Positions 61,785 to 64,000 of a stretch of DNA of 64,000 bases are shown piece by piece. Origin of the DNA: Chitinimonas koreensis (lineage in GTDB: Bacteria > Pseudomonadota > Gammaproteobacteria > Burkholderiales > Chitinimonadaceae); contig NZ_CP060704.1 of NCBI RefSeq assembly GCF_014353015.1, positions 2,133,001-2,197,000 of the forward strand, written 5' to 3'. Every line of letters starts with the position of its first letter. The stretch's first letter is position 1. The notes beneath the pieces are model-generated. The model worked only from the letters and a program-made list of their open reading frames with translations, was not told the DNA's origin and did no database searches. The position numbers and the translations under genes are program-made.

Positions 61785-62684
61785 TTAGAAGTCCTTCAAG
61801 AGCTGGGCGCGCTTGGCGCGGTATTCGTCTTCGGTGATCAGGCCGGAGTCGAACATGCGCTTGAGCAGCACCAGCTTCTCTTCGATCTTGCTGGCCGGCG
61901 CCGAGGGCAGCACGGCCGGGGCCGCCGCGGCGGGCGCGGCAACCGGTGCCGCGCTGGCCGGCGCTGCGGCCGGCGCCGGCGCGGCGGGCTGCGTCGCCGG
62001 CTGGAAGGTGGTCGCCGGCTTGGCCGCGGGCTGGAAGGTGGTGGCGGGCGCGCTGCCCTCGGCCGGCTGGAAGGCGCCGGGCGGCTTGGCGGCCAGCGCC
62101 TGCGGGATGTCGAGGCTGAGCCAGTCGGGCCGGTTGTTGACGCGCACCGTGCCGTTGCCGGCCAGCAACTGGCAGCCCATGCCGTTGACCGGCTTGATGC
62201 GGCTGCCGTGGTTCAGCGGTCGGCCCTTGGCGCCGCCGTACTGGTAGCTCAGGTCGGGCTGGTCGCCGCACATGCCGGCCAGCAGGTTGAGGCGGCCGCC
62301 TTCGACGAACAGCCGGCCGGCGTTGAGCACGCGCGGCATGAAGAACATGCCGCCGGGGCGGTAGGAGGTGCCGAACAGCACGTCGTCGCCGGCCTGGGCA
62401 CGGCCGAAGTAGGGGACCAGATCGGTGGAGAGCCGCTTGATCTCGTCGTCGCTGAAATAGGGTTCGGGCTGCTTGCCGGGCGCCTGCTTGTAGAAGCGGG
62501 CCAGCAGGTTCTGCAACTGGTCGGTGGAGAAGGTGACCGGGTGCGCGTTGCCGGCGTTGACCGCATCGAGCTTCACGTAGTCGTCGGTCTCGGACCAGGG
62601 CTTGCTCGAATCGGCCTGGGCGCCGGCCATCAGCAACAGGCCCAGCGCGAAGCGGCCGAAGTGCGACGAAAGAGCGTGCTGCAT
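61785..62684 (-). CDS. Exported protein with C-terminal SHOCT domain
   Basis: ATG 62684-62682 (GGAGA upstream) gives 299 residues. A signal peptide (LGLLLMAGAQA) is followed by a domain of about 170 residues I do not recognise (FYKQAPGKQPEPYFSDDEIK, YFGRAQAGDDVLFGTSYRPG, RLNLLAGMCGDQPDLSYQYG). A long Ala/Pro-rich linker with TTFQPA repeats follows, and the C-terminal SHOCT motif LVLLKRMFDSGLITEDEYRA. SHOCT segments mediate oligomerisation. The function is unknown. Confidence 0.75.
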   Translation of the reverse strand: MQHALSSHFGRFALGLLLMAGAQADSSKPWSETDDYVKLDAVNAGNAHPVTFSTDQLQNLLARFYKQAPGKQPEPYFSDDEIKRLSTDLVPYFGRAQAGDDVLFGTSYRPGGMFFMPRVLNAGRLFVEGGRLNLLAGMCGDQPDLSYQYGGAKGRPLNHGSRIKPVNGMGCQLLAGNGTVRVNNRPDWLSLDIPQALAAKPPGAFQPAEGSAPATTFQPAAKPATTFQPATQPAAPAPAAAPASAAPVAAPAAAAPAVLPSAPASKIEEKLVLLKRMFDSGLITEDEYRAKRAQLLKDF

Positions 62685-62793
62685 GCGTATCTCCATTGAT
62701 CTTATTGGGGAGGCAAGAGCGCCTTTATAACCCGAATCCCCCGATTCGCGCATCGTGGCCGACCGCGGTACGGCCGGCCTTGTGCGCCATTTC

Positions 62794-64000
62794 CTATCGT
62801 TTCAAAGCCTTGCGCGCGTACTCGATCAGCCGGTTGGTCGAGGCGTCGTGCCGCGTCACCGGCGCGTCGCCGCGCAATTCGGCTTCGATGGTGCGGGCGA
62901 GCTGCTTGCCGAGCTCGACGCCCCATTGGTCGTAGCTGTTGACGCCCCACACCGCGCCCTGCACGAACACCTTGTGTTCGTACAGCGCGATCAGGCTGCC
63001 CAGCGTGGCCGGGTCGAGCGCGTCGAGCAGCAGGGTGTTGGTCGGCCGGTTGCCGTCGAACACCTTGTGCGGCACCAGCGCTTCGAGCGCCTCGCCTTTG
63101 ATGCCCTGGCCGGCCAGCTCGGCGCGAACCTCGGCCTCGTTCTTGCCGCGCATCAGCGCCTCGGTCTGGGCCAGGAAGTTGGCCAGCAGGATGGTGTGGT
63201 GCTCGGCCGGGCTCCTGGGGTTGCCCAGCGCGGCGATGAAGTCGATCGGCACCAGCTCGGTGCCCTGGTGCAGCAGCTGGTAGTAGGCGTGCTGGCCGTT
63301 GATGCCGGGCTCGCCCCAGATCACCGGGCCGGTGTGGTAGTCGCAGCGCGCGCCGTCGAGCCGCACCGACTTGCCGTTCGATTCCATGTCGAGCTGCTGC
63401 AGGTAGGCCGGCAGCCGGTGCAGCGGCTGGTTGTAGGGCGAGATCAGCTGGGTGGCGGCGCCCATGCCGTTGATGTACCAGATGCCCAGCAGCGCCAGGA
63501 TCACCGGCAGGTTCCGTTCCAGCGGCGCCTCGGCGAAGTGGCGGTCCATGGCGCGGGCGCCGGCCTGCAGCGCGCGGAAGTGATCGGGGCCGATGTAGAG
63601 CAGGATCGGCAGGCCGATGGCCGACCACAGCGAGTAGCGGCCGCCGACCCAGTTCCAGAAGCCGAACATGTTGGCGAGGTCGATGCCGAAGGCCGACACC
63701 GCCTCGGCATTGGTCGAGACGGCGACGAAGTGGCGGGCGACGGCCGCCTCGCTGCCGGCGGCGGCGACCAGCCAGGCGCGCGCGGCGCGGGCGTTGGTCA
63801 GCGTCTCCTGGGTGGTGAAGGTCTTGGAGGCGACGATGAACAGCGTGGTGGCCGGGTCGAGCCGTTCGAGCACGCTGGCCAGCTGCCAGCCGTCGACGGT
63901 GGAGACGAAATGCATGCGCAGGTTCGATGCACCGTAGTCGCGCAGCGCTTCGCAGGCCATGAAGGGACCGAGGTCGGAGCCGCCGATGCCGATGTTGACC
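62794..64000 (-). CDS. pgi: Glucose-6-phosphate isomerase (cut by window edge)
   Basis: The C-terminal 400 or so residues are present; the start lies beyond base 64000. The first visible text is VNIGIGGSDLGPFMACEALR, a hallmark PGI block. Next come FIVASKTFTTQETLTNARAA and MFGFWNWVGGRYSLWSAIGL, then GEPGINGQHAYYQLLHQGTE with the catalytic HQG region, and GVNSYDQWGVELGKQLA. It interconverts glucose-6-phosphate and fructose-6-phosphate. Ends RLIEYARKALKR. Confidence 0.96.
   Translation of the reverse strand, partial: VNIGIGGSDLGPFMACEALRDYGASNLRMHFVSTVDGWQLASVLERLDPATTLFIVASKTFTTQETLTNARAARAWLVAAAGSEAAVARHFVAVSTNAEAVSAFGIDLANMFGFWNWVGGRYSLWSAIGLPILLYIGPDHFRALQAGARAMDRHFAEAPLERNLPVILALLGIWYINGMGAATQLISPYNQPLHRLPAYLQQLDMESNGKSVRLDGARCDYHTGPVIWGEPGINGQHAYYQLLHQGTELVPIDFIAALGNPRSPAEHHTILLANFLAQTEALMRGKNEAEVRAELAGQGIKGEALEALVPHKVFDGNRPTNTLLLDALDPATLGSLIALYEHKVFVQGAVWGVNSYDQWGVELGKQLARTIEAELRGDAPVTRHDASTNRLIEYARKALKR

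Overview
The window is 64 kb of high-GC DNA from a betaproteobacterium. The best guess is a Neisseriales or Burkholderiales relative, for example Chitinimonas or Chitinibacteraceae. The reasons are a homodimeric aceE, a two-lipoyl aceF and a lipoyl-fused E3 in one cluster, pqiA split into two genes, and many short REP-type hairpins. The genus is inference only. Most of the window is chromosomal core, but about 1.3-13.5 kb is an accessory island with AT-rich patches, gene remnants and an IS.

Layout. At 1-1147 lie divergent purine-catabolism genes, puuE (cut by the window edge) and uraD. At 1.3-10.3 kb is a polymorphic-toxin locus: a small secreted protein, a very large SpvB/RHS protein with a cytidine-deaminase-like tip, a putative immunity gene, decayed small genes and a second small secreted protein. 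At 10.4-13.5 kb is a gene graveyard with partial copies of ada and uraD, a superoxide dismutase fragment, a complete IS3-family element, a ZIP transporter fragment and a DUF2325 remnant. Intact ada and a PEP-mutase/isocitrate-lyase-family gene follow. At 15.5-26.2 kb is a trans-4-hydroxy-L-proline catabolic cluster: epimerase, three-subunit D-hydroxyproline dehydrogenase, DapA-family deaminase, 2-oxoglutarate semialdehyde dehydrogenase, a solute-binding protein, an Xaa-Pro peptidase and a divergent PAS-AraC regulator. Together these would take Hyp peptides to 2-oxoglutarate.

At 26.6-31.8 kb are an RHH protein, a SulP transporter and a run of six small genes (GNAT, spermidine-synthase-like, DUF1275, DUF2970-like, YkgJ-like, PhnA). 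At 32.0-35.1 kb is a reprolysin-like metalloprotease flanked by a direct repeat. At 35.7-39.3 kb is the pqi (MlaD-type envelope lipid transport) operon. At 39.5-49.3 kb are a universal stress protein behind a perfect FNR-type box, an unknown membrane protein with an HhH protein, nadK, recN, a solute-binding protein, tadA, an L,D-transpeptidase-GNAT fusion and pyruvate kinase. At 49.5-54.8 kb are a GAF/degenerate-GGDEF protein and two chemoreceptors. At 55.1-61.5 kb are lpd, aceF and aceE. The window ends with a SHOCT-domain protein and pgi (cut by the edge).

Two themes recur. First, at least eleven otherwise well-conserved reading frames are broken by what looks like one missing base, mostly inside a homopolymer. 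This points to systematic indel errors in the assembly, with two G7 tracts in the toxin gene as possible genuine phase-variation sites. Second, intergenic DNA is unusually rich in several different families of inverted repeats.
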